DNA of 36,103 nucleotides from Rhodobacterales bacterium (GCA_030950105.1 JAUZRV010000200.1:1-36103), one strand, 5' to 3'. Counted from the first letter of the stretch, positions 6,925 through 17,350 are shown. Program-made: numbers and translations. Notes: generated by a model not told the origin, from the letters alone.

Positions 6925-8523
6925 TTACCCGATGGCAGCGGCTTTTACGTCGTCGTCGATGAACGGGACATACTGGGCAAAATTGTCGCTGAACATCGTG
7001 ACCAGTTTGGCGGCTTGGGCGTCGTAGGCGGCGCTATCGCTCCATGTGCGGCGCGGATCAAGCAGGACTTCGGCAACGCCGCGAACGGCAACCGGAACGT
7101 CAAAGCCGAAATTCGGGTCTTTGCGGAACTCGGCGTCGTTCAGCGATCCTTCGAGAGCGGCGGTGAGCAGGGCACGCGTGGCGCGGATCGGCATACGCGA
7201 TCCGGTGCCATAGGCGCCGCCGGTCCAGCCGGTGTTGACCAACCAACAGGTGGCCCCGTGTTTTGCGATTTTTTCACGCAGAAGATTGCCGTAGACCTCT
7301 GGGCGGCGCGGCATGAAGGGGGCCCCGAAACAGGTCGAAAATGTCGGTTCCGGTTCGGTGACGCCGCGTTCGGTGCCCGCCACTTTGGAGGTAAAGCCCG
7401 ACAGGAAGTGATACATTGCCTGGGCCGGTGTGAGGCGCGAAATCGGAGGCAAAACGCCAAAGGCATCACAGGTCAGCATGATGATGTTTTTGGGATGGCC
7501 ACCCATCGCGGTTTCCGACGCGTTTGAAATATAATGCAGCGGGTAGGCGCAGCGCATGTTGGCGGTCAGGCTATCATCGGTGAAATCAAGGGTTTTGGTT
7601 TCTTCGTCAAACACCATGTTTTCAATCACAGTGCCGAATTTACTGGTGGTGGCGTAAATCTCTGGTTCGGCCTCGGCGCTTAGGTTGATGGTTTTGGCGT
7701 AACAGCCGCCTTCGAAATTGAAGGTGCCGCTATCGGACCAGCCGTGTTCGTCGTCGCCGATCAACGTGCGCGACGGATCGGCAGAAAGCGTGGTTTTGCC
7801 GGTGCCCGAAAGGCCAAAGAAAATTGCGGTATCCACCGGATTGTCCTGCGCGTGATTGGCAGAGCAATGCATCGGCATCACGCCTTTTTCGGGCAGCAGG
7901 TAGTTGAGCAGGCTAAACACCGACTTTTTGTTTTCGCCAGCATATTCGGTGCCACCGATCAGAATGATCTTGCGTTCGAAATTCATCGCGATGACGGTTT
8001 CTGAGCGGCAATTGTGACGGGTCGGATCGGCCTGAAATGTGGGGCAGTTGATCACGGTGAAATCGGCGGTGAAAGTATCAAGTGTGTCGCGTTCGGGGCG
8101 GCGTAACATGGTGCGGTTGAACAATGCGTGCCACGCCAGTTCGGTGACCATGCGCACATTGATCGCATAGGCGGGATCAGAGCCACCAACCAGATCCTGC
8201 ACGAAATAATCGCGGCCCTTCATATGGGCGAGCATATCGTCGTAAAGATTGTCAAAGCCCTCGGGGGACATTTCGCCGTTGTTTTCCCACCAGATCGTAT
8301 CAACAACATTGGCGGTTTTGACGACATGTTTGTCTTTGGGGGAACGGCCGGTGAATTTGCCGGTGGAGACGAGAAAAGCGCCGCCTTGGCCCAATCTGCC
8401 TTCGTTGCGTTTAAGCGCGGCTTCGATCAAGGCAGGTTCAAGCGCGTTATAAGAGACATTGCCCAGCCCGGTGATGCCTTGGTCTTTGAGCTGAAAATTC
8501 GGGTTTACCCGTCCAAATGTCAT
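6925..8523 (-). CDS. pckA: Phosphoenolpyruvate carboxykinase (ATP)
   Basis: The 532-residue enzyme converts oxaloacetate and ATP to phosphoenolpyruvate, CO2 and ADP, the first committed step of gluconeogenesis. Signatures are complete: TGRSPKDK near the N-terminus (oxaloacetate-binding Arg), [12 protein letters not shown], the P-loop [12 protein letters not shown], the metal-binding [10 protein letters not shown], and a C-terminal [12 protein letters not shown]. The ATG at 8523 is preferred over one at 8595 because AGGAG precedes it and family members start near [10 protein letters not shown]. It diverges from chvI, an arrangement conserved in alphaproteobacteria, and is followed by an intrinsic terminator. 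Three TTAGCGCAA operator-like sites lie upstream. Confidence 0.97.
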   Translation of the reverse strand: MTFGRVNPNFQLKDQGITGLGNVSYNALEPALIEAALKRNEGRLGQGGAFLVSTGKFTGRSPKDKHVVKTANVVDTIWWENNGEMSPEGFDNLYDDMLAHMKGRDYFVQDLVGGSDPAYAINVRMVTELAWHALFNRTMLRRPERDTLDTFTADFTVINCPTFQADPTRHNCRSETVIAMNFERKIILIGGTEYAGENKKSVFSLLNYLLPEKGVMPMHCSANHAQDNPVDTAIFFGLSGTGKTTLSADPSRTLIGDDEHGWSDSGTFNFEGGCYAKTINLSAEAEPEIYATTSKFGTVIENMVFDEETKTLDFTDDSLTANMRCAYPLHYISNASETAMGGHPKNIIMLTCDAFGVLPPISRLTPAQAMYHFLSGFTSKVAGTERGVTEPEPTFSTCFGAPFMPRRPEVYGNLLREKIAKHGATCWLVNTGWTGGAYGTGSRMPIRATRALLTAALEGSLNDAEFRKDPNFGFDVPVAVRGVAEVLLDPRRTWSDSAAYDAQAAKLVTMFSDNFAQYVPFIDDDVKAAAIG

Positions 8524-8888
8524 AATAAATTCTCCTGACGGCACGTAGGCCGCAGTATTCAAAAACCGGAATGAGGATTTCACCCGCCACCGCACGATCC
8601 CGCGAGGATCGATAATGGCGTCTTAACATGTTGATTTGATATTGGAATAGCCCGGAATTTAACCGTTAGCGCAACCAAGCGAAGTTTAGCGCAATCGTTT
8701 TGCGCTAACACAGGGTTCTGGTGCGCACTTGGCAAATAAGTGAGGCATTTTAGCCATTGGTTACCACTTTTGATGTCCAATAGGGCGAATCGGTGGCCTG
8801 ATTCGTAGTTAGGGATTGATTGTAAAGACAAAAAGGGCGAATACTGGTAAAAAAACAGGCAATCTGAGCAGTATAAGGAAAAAATCAC
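8524..8888. promoter_or_regulatory. Divergent promoter region between pckA and chvI
   Basis: This 365-base stretch has no convincing gene. It holds the leaders of both divergent genes and the TTAGCGCAA cluster at 8666-8708. The chvI-proximal ~180 bases are A/T-rich, as expected of a promoter, but I cannot place -35/-10 boxes with confidence. The short overlapping open frames here lack ribosome binding sites. Confidence 0.6.
8666..8708. promoter_or_regulatory. Three-copy TTAGCGCAA operator cluster upstream of pckA
   Basis: TTAGCGCAA occurs at 8666-8674 and exactly 20 bp later at 8686-8694, and in inverted form (TTGCGCTAA) at 8700-8708, so the last two make a perfect 9-bp inverted repeat with a TCGTT spacer. 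The spacing is two helical turns. The half-site resembles LacI-family operators. CceR, the LacI-type carbon regulator known to act on pckA in Rhodobacter, is one candidate, but the assignment is inference. Confidence 0.55.
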
Positions 8889-9590
8889 ATGTCTAAAATC
8901 GCCCTGGTGGACGATGACAGGAATATCCTGACGTCCGTTGCTATGACTCTCGAAGCCGAAGGTTTCGATGTTGAAACCTATAATGACGGGCAGTCCGCAT
9001 TGGACGCCTTTAACAAACGTATGCCGGATATGGCGGTTCTTGATATCAAGATGCCCCGCATGGATGGTATGGATCTGCTGCAACGCTTGCGGCAGAAATC
9101 GCAAATGCCGGTGATTTTTCTGACCTCGAAAGACGATGAAATTGACGAGGTTCTCGGGCTGCGTATGGGGGCCGATGATTATGTGAAAAAGCCGTTTTCA
9201 CAGCGCCTTTTGGTGGAACGTATTCGGGCATTGCTGCGCCGTCAGGACGCGATTGCCAATGATGTGGTTGGCGAAACCGAAGAAACCAAGATTATCGAGC
9301 GCGGTGATTTGCGCATGGACCCGCTGCGCCACTCGGTGAGCTGGAAAGGCAACGAAGTGTCGTTGACCGTAACCGAATTTTTGTTGCTGCAAGCGCTGGC
9401 GCAACGGCCCGGTTTCGTGAAATCGCGGGATCAGTTGATGGATGTGGCTTATGATGATCAGGTATATGTGGATGATCGCACCATCGACAGCCATATCAAA
9501 CGTCTGCGCAAAAAGATGCGCGCCGCCGATGACGGGTTTTCCGCGATTGAGACGTTATATGGTATCGGGTATAGATATAACGAAGAATAG
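8889..9590 (+). CDS. chvI: ChvI-type response regulator
   Basis: A 233-residue OmpR-class DNA-binding response regulator. The receiver domain has the acidic pocket D8-D10, phospho-acceptor D52 ([10 protein letters not shown]), T79 and K101 (YVKKPF). The C-terminal winged helix is seen from about residue 140 ([26 protein letters not shown] ... [11 protein letters not shown]). With ChvG it forms the two-component system that in alphaproteobacteria responds to acid, envelope stress or host contact. It is first in a plus-strand run chvI-chvG-hprK-rapZ-EIIA-HPr and diverges from pckA, which is the standard context. Confidence 0.95.
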   Translation: MSKIALVDDDRNILTSVAMTLEAEGFDVETYNDGQSALDAFNKRMPDMAVLDIKMPRMDGMDLLQRLRQKSQMPVIFLTSKDDEIDEVLGLRMGADDYVKKPFSQRLLVERIRALLRRQDAIANDVVGETEETKIIERGDLRMDPLRHSVSWKGNEVSLTVTEFLLLQALAQRPGFVKSRDQLMDVAYDDQVYVDDRTIDSHIKRLRKKMRAADDGFSAIETLYGIGYRYNEE

Positions 9591-9733
9591 CAGGTTTTGC
9601 GCTTGATCCTTAACGTTTGGAGCGGGCGCAAAGCACCCAAGGAGGCAATTGGTGCCTTTGATGCGGATTTGCGAATTTTGAGACGCGCAAAAATGAATTG
9701 GACGTTAGAATGGCGTTTGTAGAGGGGATTAAC

Positions 9734-11431
9734 GTGCGGGATATGGCACCTCATCGGGAAGGTGATGTCGTTTTGGGGGATGATTTCATCGCCCCCAACA
9801 GCACTGTTGAACAAGATGTGCGCGAACGTCGGGAGCGGCGCGGGCTTTTTTCGCTACAGCGCTCTCCGCTGACGCGCAAAATCATTACCTTTAATCTGAT
9901 TGCGTTGAATATTCTGGTGGCGGGCATACTCTACCTCAATTCTTCTCGTGATAGTCTTGCGATACAGCGTGCGGATGGCATGGTTGCCGAAGCCGAACTT
10001 GTCGCGGATGTGTTTGAGGCGCAATTGCCCAAGGGGGCGCCGATCAATCTTGTTTCGGGCGACGGGGTTGATGTGGCGACCACGTTGCAAGGTCTCGATA
10101 TGCGGGCGGGTGTTGAAGTATTTGTATTTGACCCCACCGGCGTTTTGGCCGCGAACAGTGCCGGCCAAGGTATCGGGGCAGTTCACAGCGGCGGCGGTGG
10201 CGAGGCGTCACCGACCCTTATTACAGATTTTTTAAGCGGCCTATGGCGGTTTGTTTCCGGCCCGTTTTCGGGTGGCAATGAATCGCTGGCACCGGTGAGC
10301 GCGCAAGACCAATCCCGCGCCTTGGTTGAACGTGCGATGTCTGGTGGCACACAGGTGCAATCGGGGCAGAGCGGTGAAGGGCTGGTTTTTGCGGTGGCAA
10401 CGCCAATTCTTGTCAACGGGCAGGCGGTCGGTGTGGTTGCGCTTGCCAGTGCTGCCGGTGAAATTGATGCCCTGGTGCGATCCGAGCGCGAGCGGGTGTT
10501 GCAGATGTTTTTGATTGCGACGCTGGTTTCAATCGGGCTGAGTCTTATCCTTGCGTCAACGATTGCCAATCCTCTGGCGGATCTTGCAGCAGCTGCCGAG
10601 CTTGGTGGCGATCGCAACCAACGCCACGCGCAACCGGGGCGGATTCGTATTCCGGATCTCACAGCGCGCCCTGATGAAATCGGGCGGCTTTCGGGATCTC
10701 TGCGGGGCATGGTGAGTGCGCTTTATGACCGGATTGACGGAAATGAACAATTTGCCGCCGATGTGGCGCATGAAATCAAAAACCCGCTGGCCAGTCTGCG
10801 TTCTGCCGTAGGGACGTTGCGGATCGCCAAGCGCGACGATCAGCGGCATAAATTACTTGATGTGATCGAGCATGATGTGCGCCGCCTTGATCGGTTGGTG
10901 AGCGATATTTCAAATGCTTCGCGACTCGATAGCGAGTTGGTTAAAGAAGAAGAAGAAGAATTTGATCTGCTGCATATGCTGGGCAATCTGGGCCAATTTC
11001 TTGGTGAAGAAGCGCGCGGGAAGGGCATTGATTTTATCACCGATTTGCCGCGTGAGCCCATCATGATCAACGGTCTCGAGGCGCGGCTCGCGCAGGTGTT
11101 TGTCAATCTGATCACCAATGCGACAAGTTTCTGCGAAGATGGTGATGCGATCCGTTTATGGGCGCGGCAACGGGAAAATCGCGTGCTGGTGGTGGTGGAA
11201 GATACCGGACCGGGGATACCTGACGCGGCGCTGCATAAGGTTTTTAAACGGTTTTATTCGGAACGCCCGGTCGATGATTTTGGCAATAATTCTGGCCTTG
11301 GCCTGTCAATTAGCAAGCAAATTGTCGAAGCGCATGATGGCGTGATTTGGGCCGAAAATATCCGGCCTACCGATGCCGATGTAACATCCGAACCTTTGGG
11401 TGCGCGGTTTGTTGTGGGCCTTCCGATATAA
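9734..11431 (+). CDS. chvG: ChvG-type sensor histidine kinase
   Basis: An inner-membrane sensor kinase of about 565 residues. After a charged N-terminus come TM1 (KIITFNLIALNILVAGILYL), a periplasmic sensor domain of ~190 residues, TM2 (LIATLVSIGLSLILASTIA), a HAMP segment, the H box FAADVAHEIKNPLASL, an N box LVNLITNATSF, and G boxes DTGPGIP and GLGLSISKQIVEAH. It should phosphorylate ChvI. The start is uncertain: GTG at 9734 has GAGGGG six bases upstream; ATG codons at 9710 and 9743 and a TTG at 9698 are alternatives. The 140-base gap after chvI does not break the operon context. Confidence 0.93.
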   Translation: MRDMAPHREGDVVLGDDFIAPNSTVEQDVRERRERRGLFSLQRSPLTRKIITFNLIALNILVAGILYLNSSRDSLAIQRADGMVAEAELVADVFEAQLPKGAPINLVSGDGVDVATTLQGLDMRAGVEVFVFDPTGVLAANSAGQGIGAVHSGGGGEASPTLITDFLSGLWRFVSGPFSGGNESLAPVSAQDQSRALVERAMSGGTQVQSGQSGEGLVFAVATPILVNGQAVGVVALASAAGEIDALVRSERERVLQMFLIATLVSIGLSLILASTIANPLADLAAAAELGGDRNQRHAQPGRIRIPDLTARPDEIGRLSGSLRGMVSALYDRIDGNEQFAADVAHEIKNPLASLRSAVGTLRIAKRDDQRHKLLDVIEHDVRRLDRLVSDISNASRLDSELVKEEEEEFDLLHMLGNLGQFLGEEARGKGIDFITDLPREPIMINGLEARLAQVFVNLITNATSFCEDGDAIRLWARQRENRVLVVVEDTGPGIPDAALHKVFKRFYSERPVDDFGNNSGLGLSISKQIVEAHDGVIWAENIRPTDADVTSEPLGARFVVGLPI

Positions 11432-11501
11432 ATCCGACCTCTGGACCGGCTTTGACTGGCGTGTTTGGTGCGCAATTTTTGTCCAAAAGGCGGCAAATGT
11501 C

Positions 11502-11951
11502 ATGACCTTGGAAACGATATCCGTCACCGGACCTACGCCAGGTGCTGGCGGGATGATCCACGCCACTTCGGTTGAATGTGCGGGCAACGGGGTGTTGATC
11601 CTCGGCCAATCTGGCAGCGGAAAATCGGCGCTGGCGTTGGAGATGATGGCATATGGCGCGACGCTTGTCGCCGATGACAAAACCAAAATCGTGGTTGATG
11701 ATGGTCGGCTTGTGGCGTCGGCCCCTGCCACAATCCAAGGTAAGATCGAAGCGCGGTTTGTTGGAATATTGCGCGCATGTGACGCCGGGCCGACACCTAT
11801 TGCCCTTGTCGTGGACATGAATCGTGAAGAAGATCAGCGGCTACCACCGCATCGTGAGATTATTTTACTGGGGAAATCACTGCCGTTGCTGCACTATAGT
11901 ACGCGGCGGCATTTCCCCGCTGCGATTCTACAGATTCTGAAAACTGCGTGA
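11502..11951 (+). CDS. hprK: Short HPr kinase/phosphorylase
   Basis: A 149-residue protein corresponding only to the catalytic C-terminal half of HprK of Gram-positive bacteria, as is normal in alphaproteobacteria. The Walker A motif is LILGQSGSGKSALA, and LVADDKTK follows at the usual distance. It phosphorylates HPr on its regulatory serine using ATP and may also dephosphorylate it. The region matching the second HprK signature (E-x-R-G-x-G) reads EARFVGIL, so a normally conserved Gly is Phe. The ATG at 11502 is chosen over an upstream in-frame start at 11400 that lies within chvG. It is followed after 12 bases by rapZ. Confidence 0.9.
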   Translation: MTLETISVTGPTPGAGGMIHATSVECAGNGVLILGQSGSGKSALALEMMAYGATLVADDKTKIVVDDGRLVASAPATIQGKIEARFVGILRACDAGPTPIALVVDMNREEDQRLPPHREIILLGKSLPLLHYSTRRHFPAAILQILKTA

Positions 11952-11963
11952 AGTGATTTATTG

Positions 11964-12872
11964 ATGTCTGATGGTGCACTTGGTGATCAAAAAATACCTA
12001 ATCCCGCCGCGAATCAGCGGCTGATTCTGGTGACTGGCCCTTCGGGGGCCGGCCGATCTACTGCGATCCGGGTTCTTGAGGATCTGGGATTTGAGGCGAT
12101 TGACAACCTTCCTATATCGCTTATCAGCCGGCTGCTTTCAGGGCCGCCGCACCATCAGCCGATGGCGCTTGGCATAGATACACGCAATCGGGATTTTTCG
12201 ACTGCGGGTCTCATCGAAGTGATCGACCAAATGAGCACCAACCGGATTGTGCCGCTTGAGGTTTTGTATCTGGATTGCAGCACCGATGTCTTGTTAAAGC
12301 GGTTTTCAGAAACCCGTCGCCGCCATCCGTTGGCCCCGGGCGAAAGCCCGATCAAGGGGATTGGGCGGGACCTGGATTTGCTTGGCCCAATCCGGGCGCG
12401 CGCCGATCTTTTGATAGATACCAGCGACTTGACCCCACATCAGCTCCGCACTGAGGTTGAAAGATGGTTCGCGCCCAACGCCGAGCAAGGCCTTGCAATT
12501 TCGGTAAATTCCTTTTCCTACAAGCGCGGATTACCACGCGGGATCGACATGGTTTTTGATGTGCGATTTCTGCGCAACCCGTATTGGGAAGAAAATCTGC
12601 GGAGTTTAAACGGGCAAGATGCCGAAATCGCGGAATATGTCGCGCAAGATCCGCGGTTCCACCCGTTCTTTGATCGGGTTCTGGATCTGACAAAAATGTT
12701 GTTGCCCGCGTATATGGAAGAAGGGAAGGCGCATTTTGCAATTGGGTTTGGGTGCACCGGAGGGCAACATAGATCGGTCACATTGACGGAAAAACTGGCT
12801 GAGGCTCTTGTGATTGTCGGCTGGCGGGTGTCAATTAGACATCGTGAGCTGGAGCGACAGTTGCGGCAATGA
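11964..12872 (+). CDS. rapZ: RapZ-type P-loop nucleotide-binding protein
   Basis: A 302-residue member of the RapZ/YvcJ family. Residues from about 20 carry the P-loop [13 protein letters not shown], then [16 protein letters not shown] and IDTRNRDF, all family signatures. The C-terminal RNA/metabolite-binding domain includes [20 protein letters not shown] and the highly conserved [11 protein letters not shown]. In enterobacteria RapZ delivers the sRNA GlmZ for cleavage to control GlmS; in alphaproteobacteria the target is unknown but the gene is always near the PTS genes. The ATG at 11964 is preferred to an overlapping TTG at 11961. EIIA follows 43 bases downstream. Confidence 0.95.
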   Translation: MSDGALGDQKIPNPAANQRLILVTGPSGAGRSTAIRVLEDLGFEAIDNLPISLISRLLSGPPHHQPMALGIDTRNRDFSTAGLIEVIDQMSTNRIVPLEVLYLDCSTDVLLKRFSETRRRHPLAPGESPIKGIGRDLDLLGPIRARADLLIDTSDLTPHQLRTEVERWFAPNAEQGLAISVNSFSYKRGLPRGIDMVFDVRFLRNPYWEENLRSLNGQDAEIAEYVAQDPRFHPFFDRVLDLTKMLLPAYMEEGKAHFAIGFGCTGGQHRSVTLTEKLAEALVIVGWRVSIRHRELERQLRQ

Positions 12873-12915
12873 TACAGAGGGCGAAATTGGGACAAGACAA
12901 ACGAGGGTATTCAGC

Positions 12916-13317
12916 GTGATCGGAATTGTGATTGTCGCACATGGTCAATTGGCGCGCGAGTATCTTGGCGCAGTTGAACATGTTGTCGGGAGCCAATCCG
13001 GCGTGCGCACGGTGGCGATTGCCGCCGACCACGACCGCCCGGGAAAACGCGCCGAGATTTTGGCCGCTGCCGATGCGGTGGACGCAGGCCATGGGGTGGT
13101 GGTGGTGGCCGATATGTTTGGTGGATCGCCGTCAAATCTTTCGTTGCCAGCCTGCGCTGCAAGCAACCGACGCATTTTGTATGGCGCGAATTTACCAATG
13201 CTGATCAAACTTGCCAAATCTCGCCATTTGACCGTGGGGGATGCCGTAAATGCCGCCATAAAAGCCGGTCGAAAATATATCGACACCCAGAATTTTAGCC
13301 AAGAGTCGCAGCACTAG
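12916..13317 (+). CDS. PTS mannose-type EIIA component
   Basis: A 133-residue soluble EIIA(Man)-family protein. The phospho-accepting His is H9 in IGIVIVAHGQLAREYL, and VVVVADMFGGSPSNLSL forms the second conserved loop. No EIIB or EIIC is present here, so it belongs to the regulatory rather than sugar-transport PTS and takes phosphate from HPr to signal to other proteins. The GTG at 12916 is chosen because GAGGG lies eight bases upstream and the homologous proteins start at MIGIVIVAHG. Confidence 0.93.
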   Translation: MIGIVIVAHGQLAREYLGAVEHVVGSQSGVRTVAIAADHDRPGKRAEILAAADAVDAGHGVVVVADMFGGSPSNLSLPACAASNRRILYGANLPMLIKLAKSRHLTVGDAVNAAIKAGRKYIDTQNFSQESQH

Positions 13318-13342
13318 CGCCAAGCAGGAAACCCCATTTTTA

Positions 13343-13621
13343 ATGTCTGAAATGATCAAACGCACACTCAAGATAGTCAATGAAAAGGGCCTGCACGCGC
13401 GGGCCTCGGCCAAATTTGTTGAGGTTGTCGAGAGATTTGACGCACGCGCCGAAGTCGAGAAAGATGGGTTGGACGCCGATGGTGACAGCATTATGGGGCT
13501 TTTGATGTTGGCAGCCTCCAAAGGAAGCTCTATTAATGTGGTCACTTCGGGGCCGCAAGCAGAAGCACTTGCGGATGCTTTGGGGGCATTGGTTGCCGAT
13601 CGTTTTGGCGAGGGCAGATGA
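13343..13621 (+). CDS. ptsH: HPr phosphocarrier protein
   Basis: A 92-residue HPr. The active-site His is H18 (EKGLHARASAKFVE) and the HprK-regulated Ser is S49 (DGDSIMGLLML). It relays phosphate from enzyme I (not in the window) to EIIA, and its serine phosphorylation by the nearby HprK should tune that relay. The following acyltransferase gene starts within about 35 bases. Confidence 0.95.
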   Translation: MSEMIKRTLKIVNEKGLHARASAKFVEVVERFDARAEVEKDGLDADGDSIMGLLMLAASKGSSINVVTSGPQAEALADALGALVADRFGEGR

Positions 13622-13655
13622 TCCGATTGAGATCGAAACAGGCAGGTTTGACAGC

Positions 13656-14561
13656 GTGACGAATAGTATTCACAATTCACGAATAGCGGCGCAACCCGGG
13701 GGGGGCAAGGCCACCGGTATCGCAGAGAATACGGGCACGAAATACGATCGCCGCACCCTTACCTATGCCAATAGTTTTGACAGCCGGTGGACGTCTATTG
13801 TCATCCATGCAATTGAGTGGATGACAGGTAAGTTGGTGATTTTACAAAGAATTCGCAAATTTGAGAAAACCGAAGTGCCAACCGGCCTGTCGTTTTGGCG
13901 GGCGGCGTTGGATACCATGGGGATCGCGCTTGAAACGCCGCAAAGCCAACTTGATAATATACCGCTTTCCGGTCCGGTTGTGATTGTCGCAAATCATCCC
14001 CACGGTCTTGTTGATGGCATGTTGATGGCCGAATTGATTGGCCGTCGCCGCGCCGATTTCAAGATTTTAACCCGGTCGCTTTTGACCGGAATTGACGAGG
14101 TGGCATCGTCCTATTTGATTCCCGTTCCGTTCCCGCATGATAAGGATGTGCAGCGTAAAAGTGTTGAAATGCGCAGTGCTGCGATGGCCGTTTTGCGCGC
14201 AGGCGGCGTAATCAGTGTGTTTCCGAGCGGGGTCGTGGCGGCCTCCGAGAGCATGTTTGGTCCCGCGATTGAACAGGATTGGAATGTTTTTACAGCGCAA
14301 ATGATCCGGCGTTCGGGGGCGACCGTGGTTCCGATACATTTTACCGGCGCCAATTCAAGATGGTATCAAATTGCGAACCGGATCTCGGCGACGCTTCGGC
14401 AGGGATTGTTGTTACATGAAATTGTGCATTCTATGGATAAGCCGCAGGCACCGGTTGTGGGTAACCCGGTGAGTGAAATTGATTTGCAGCGTTTGGAAGC
14501 TGATCCGCGTGGTTTTATGGCTTGGCTGCGAGGGCACACCCTGGGGTTGGGGCGGGATTAA
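13656..14561 (+). CDS. Lysophospholipid/glycerol-phosphate-type acyltransferase
   Basis: About 301 residues, PlsC-related. The catalytic His/Asp motif is IVANHPHGLVDGML, the second motif includes SYLIPVPFPHD, and the third is ISVFPSGVVAASE, the equivalent of FPEG. It probably acylates a lysophospholipid or a related lipid at the inner membrane. The start is uncertain; GTG at 13656 with AGGCAGG upstream is preferred because longer in-frame starts lie within HPr. It ends the regulatory-PTS gene run, where such an acyltransferase is often found in Rhodobacteraceae. Confidence 0.8.
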   Translation: MTNSIHNSRIAAQPGGGKATGIAENTGTKYDRRTLTYANSFDSRWTSIVIHAIEWMTGKLVILQRIRKFEKTEVPTGLSFWRAALDTMGIALETPQSQLDNIPLSGPVVIVANHPHGLVDGMLMAELIGRRRADFKILTRSLLTGIDEVASSYLIPVPFPHDKDVQRKSVEMRSAAMAVLRAGGVISVFPSGVVAASESMFGPAIEQDWNVFTAQMIRRSGATVVPIHFTGANSRWYQIANRISATLRQGLLLHEIVHSMDKPQAPVVGNPVSEIDLQRLEADPRGFMAWLRGHTLGLGRD

Positions 14562-14787
14562 GTGCGCTTCTGGACGTCGCTTGGCCGGGTATGGTGTCTC
14601 GAAGCGGGTATTGATTTATGGGCTGAAAAATGGCTACGACACCAAAATCAAGCGGCATTTTGGAAGGCAGAGGGCCAATTTTGTTGATATGTCTATTTGA
14701 TTCGAAAAATAGTTAAAATTAGTAGTCCTTCATGAATTGGTTATTTAACGGGGTTAGGTGTCGTGGGCATCGATAAAGGACCCTCCC

Positions 14788-17322
14788 ATGTTGCTAGCCT
14801 CTCGTCTCAAAAATATCCAAATTTCTCGCGCTCTTGTATTTGTTTCGGCTGTTCCTCTCTTGATTGCGCTGCTTCTTACCGTTTGGGGGGGCATTGACTA
14901 TACCCACACCGCAAGCGACATGGGGCGGCTGCAAAAATTGGTTAACCCGATCGCATTGTTGAGTGATCTTGTGCATGAGCAGTAAAAAGAGCGTGGGGTA
15001 ACAGCGGTATTTATTGGCAGCGAAGGGCAGAAGTTTGGCAAGGAGTTAGCCGCGCAACGCGTTGAAACCGACGCAAAAACCGACCTTCTGCTTGCGCATT
15101 TGGAGGAAAATGATCTCGCCAAACTGAATGTCGATCTGGCGCGCGCAATGAAGGGTGTTCTGGAACTGATTGTCCAACGTGATGAAATTCGAACGCGTGT
15201 GGATTCCGGCGGTATTCCGGGGGATGAAGCGATTAACTATTATACAACGGTGAACGGTGAAATCCTTGATATGATTCAATCGGTGTCGCGGCTTAGCTCT
15301 GACAGTGTAATTACCTCGGGTATTACGGCCTTTTCGGGGTTTTTAATGGCAAAAGAACGGGCGGGAATTGAGCGCGCAATAGGATCGCGAGGATATGCAA
15401 AGGGTCAATTCACGAGCGAGGAATTGGCGGAGCTTTATGCACTGATAACGGTGCAAGACGCGTATTTCGGAATTTTTACCCTCAACGCAACTGAAGAACA
15501 CGTTAAACAACTTGATGAGTTTATGTTGCTTCCGGTGGTGCGTAAGGTGGAAAATATGCGCGAACTGGCATTTTCCAATGGCTATGACGGAGACATATCT
15601 GCCTATTCTGGTGCTGACTTTTTTGAAGCACAAACCGGCAAAATCAATGCGCTGAAAGATCTGGAAAGCCTTCTATCACGGGATTTGTCGGCCTTGATGG
15701 CTTCTGAGTTTCGGAGCGCCAAATTTCAGCGAAATATCATGGTTTTCATTATGATTGTTGCCCTTTTGATCGCTTGCAGTGTGACCTATTTCCTTATCCG
15801 AACGATTAGGTCAAACTTTGGCACTGTGTTGGCATCTGCGAGCGAGATGGCGGCGGGGAATCTTGAGGTCGAACTTCCTCCTGCGACCAACAATGAATTG
15901 GGGCAAATCGTTGTGGTCTTGACGCAACTTCGAGACAGTATTCTTGAAGGTAAAAAAACCGAACAGGAAATGCGTAAAGCGGAACTACGGGAGCAGGAGC
16001 GGCAAAGGGATGCCGAGCGCGCAGAGGCCGAAGCCGAAGCGAAGCGCGCGGCGGAGCGAGATGCGATAGCGGCAGAAACTCGTGAGCGTGAACAAACCGC
16101 TGCGCAAGAAATTTCAATTGTTGTTGCCGCTTGTGCACAGGGCGATTTTAGTCAACAGCTTGAAACGGCGAATAAAAAGGGCGTGTTTGCGGACATTTGC
16201 GATGGTGTAAACCAAGTTTGTGAAGTTGCAAACTACGGGTTAGGGGAAATCAAGATGTCGCTGGAAGCATTGTCACGCGGAGATTTGACTCACCGGATGG
16301 AGGGGGGATTTCTCGGCGTTTTTGATGAAATCAGAAACACCGTGAACACGACGGCACAAAGCCTTGCAAAAAACATTTCACAGATAGATCAAAGCAGCAT
16401 TTTGATCAGGGCGTCGACAACAGAAGTAGCCGAAGCTGCCGGAAGCCTTGCTACGCGAACCGAACATGCGGCTGCCACTCTGGAGCAAACGGCTGCGGCT
16501 ATTCAGGTGCTGTCGGGTTTGGTTTCCTCAACGGCGAATTTATCGGCAGCTGCCAATGTCGAAGCCGCTAGTATTCAAGAAATGACCGAAAGTGGCGATG
16601 AAATTGTTGCTTCTACGGTTGAGGCAATGCATGCAATCCAGTCTTCTACGGCGGCAATTGGCAAAACAATAACCTTGATAGATGATATTACTTTCCAAAC
16701 AAATCTATTGGCTTTGAATGCTGGCGTTGAAGCGGCGCGTGCTGGCGAAGCGGGGCGTGGCTTTGCAGTGGTGGCCTCTGAAGTGCGAGACCTTGCCGCC
16801 CGTTCTTCAGATGCGGCGCGTGAAATATCTGCCCTTATTGCGGCCAGTGAGGAACAGGTAAATAATGGCGTGTCTATGGTGGATCAAACCGGAGCCGCGC
16901 TTAAATCAATATCGGCCGGTGTAACTGGGATTGCGTCCCAGATTGCGGAAATTTCACATTCTGCAGAAGAACAATCGAATAGTATTGATGAGATCAACCT
17001 TGCCGCCAAACAGTTGGATCAAACGACCCAGCAAAATGCAGCAATGTTTGAAGAAACCACAGCCACCAGTATTGCGCTGCAAGAGGAGACAAATACATTG
17101 GCTGATGTGATTTCAGCGTTTGATATCGGTCAAGGGCGTTCACAGGAAGATGCCGTTGTTTCAAACGACGAAACGCCCTTGGGTCGTATTCGAAAAGCCG
17201 AGAAAGAAGTAGCAGCCGTCAATGTGCCGCAACCAAAAACGGTTAGTCAGATGCGCTCGGCAACCAATTTGGCCGCGGATTATGAAAACAACACAGATTT
17301 GGACGGTTGGGATGAGATGTAG
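14788..17322 (+). pseudogene. Methyl-accepting chemotaxis protein with NIT sensor domain, interrupted by one in-frame TAA
   Basis: The frame from ATG 14788 (AAAGGA seven bases upstream) is open to 17322 except for a single TAA at 14983-14985. Without it the product would be 844 residues: TM1 (~13-35), a periplasmic nitrate/nitrite-sensing (NIT) domain, TM2 (~316-337, [20 protein letters not shown]), HAMP and coiled-coil segments, and the conserved signalling tip [32 protein letters not shown]. The stop falls inside the NIT signature, reading LVHEQ-stop-KERG, where family members have HELQKERG, so a CAA-to-TAA change is the simplest cause. The rest shows no decay. The C-terminal GWDEM resembles a CheR/CheB tether pentapeptide ending in Met rather than an aromatic. 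A sequencing error or readthrough is possible. Confidence 0.8.
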
Positions 17323-17350
17323 GGGGCCGAATCCGACGTCGATATGTGTT

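Noticed and set aside
14562-14787. A small RNA or gene in the gap before the chemoreceptor
   Set aside because: TGGTGTC and GACACCA are complementary here but about 40 bases apart with no supporting structure; short open frames lack ribosome binding sites. I see only leader/promoter sequence.
14788-17322. Frameshift as cause of the split chemoreceptor
   Set aside because: The 5' and 3' parts are in the same frame (the distance from 14788 to downstream codons is a multiple of three), so only a nonsense codon separates them.
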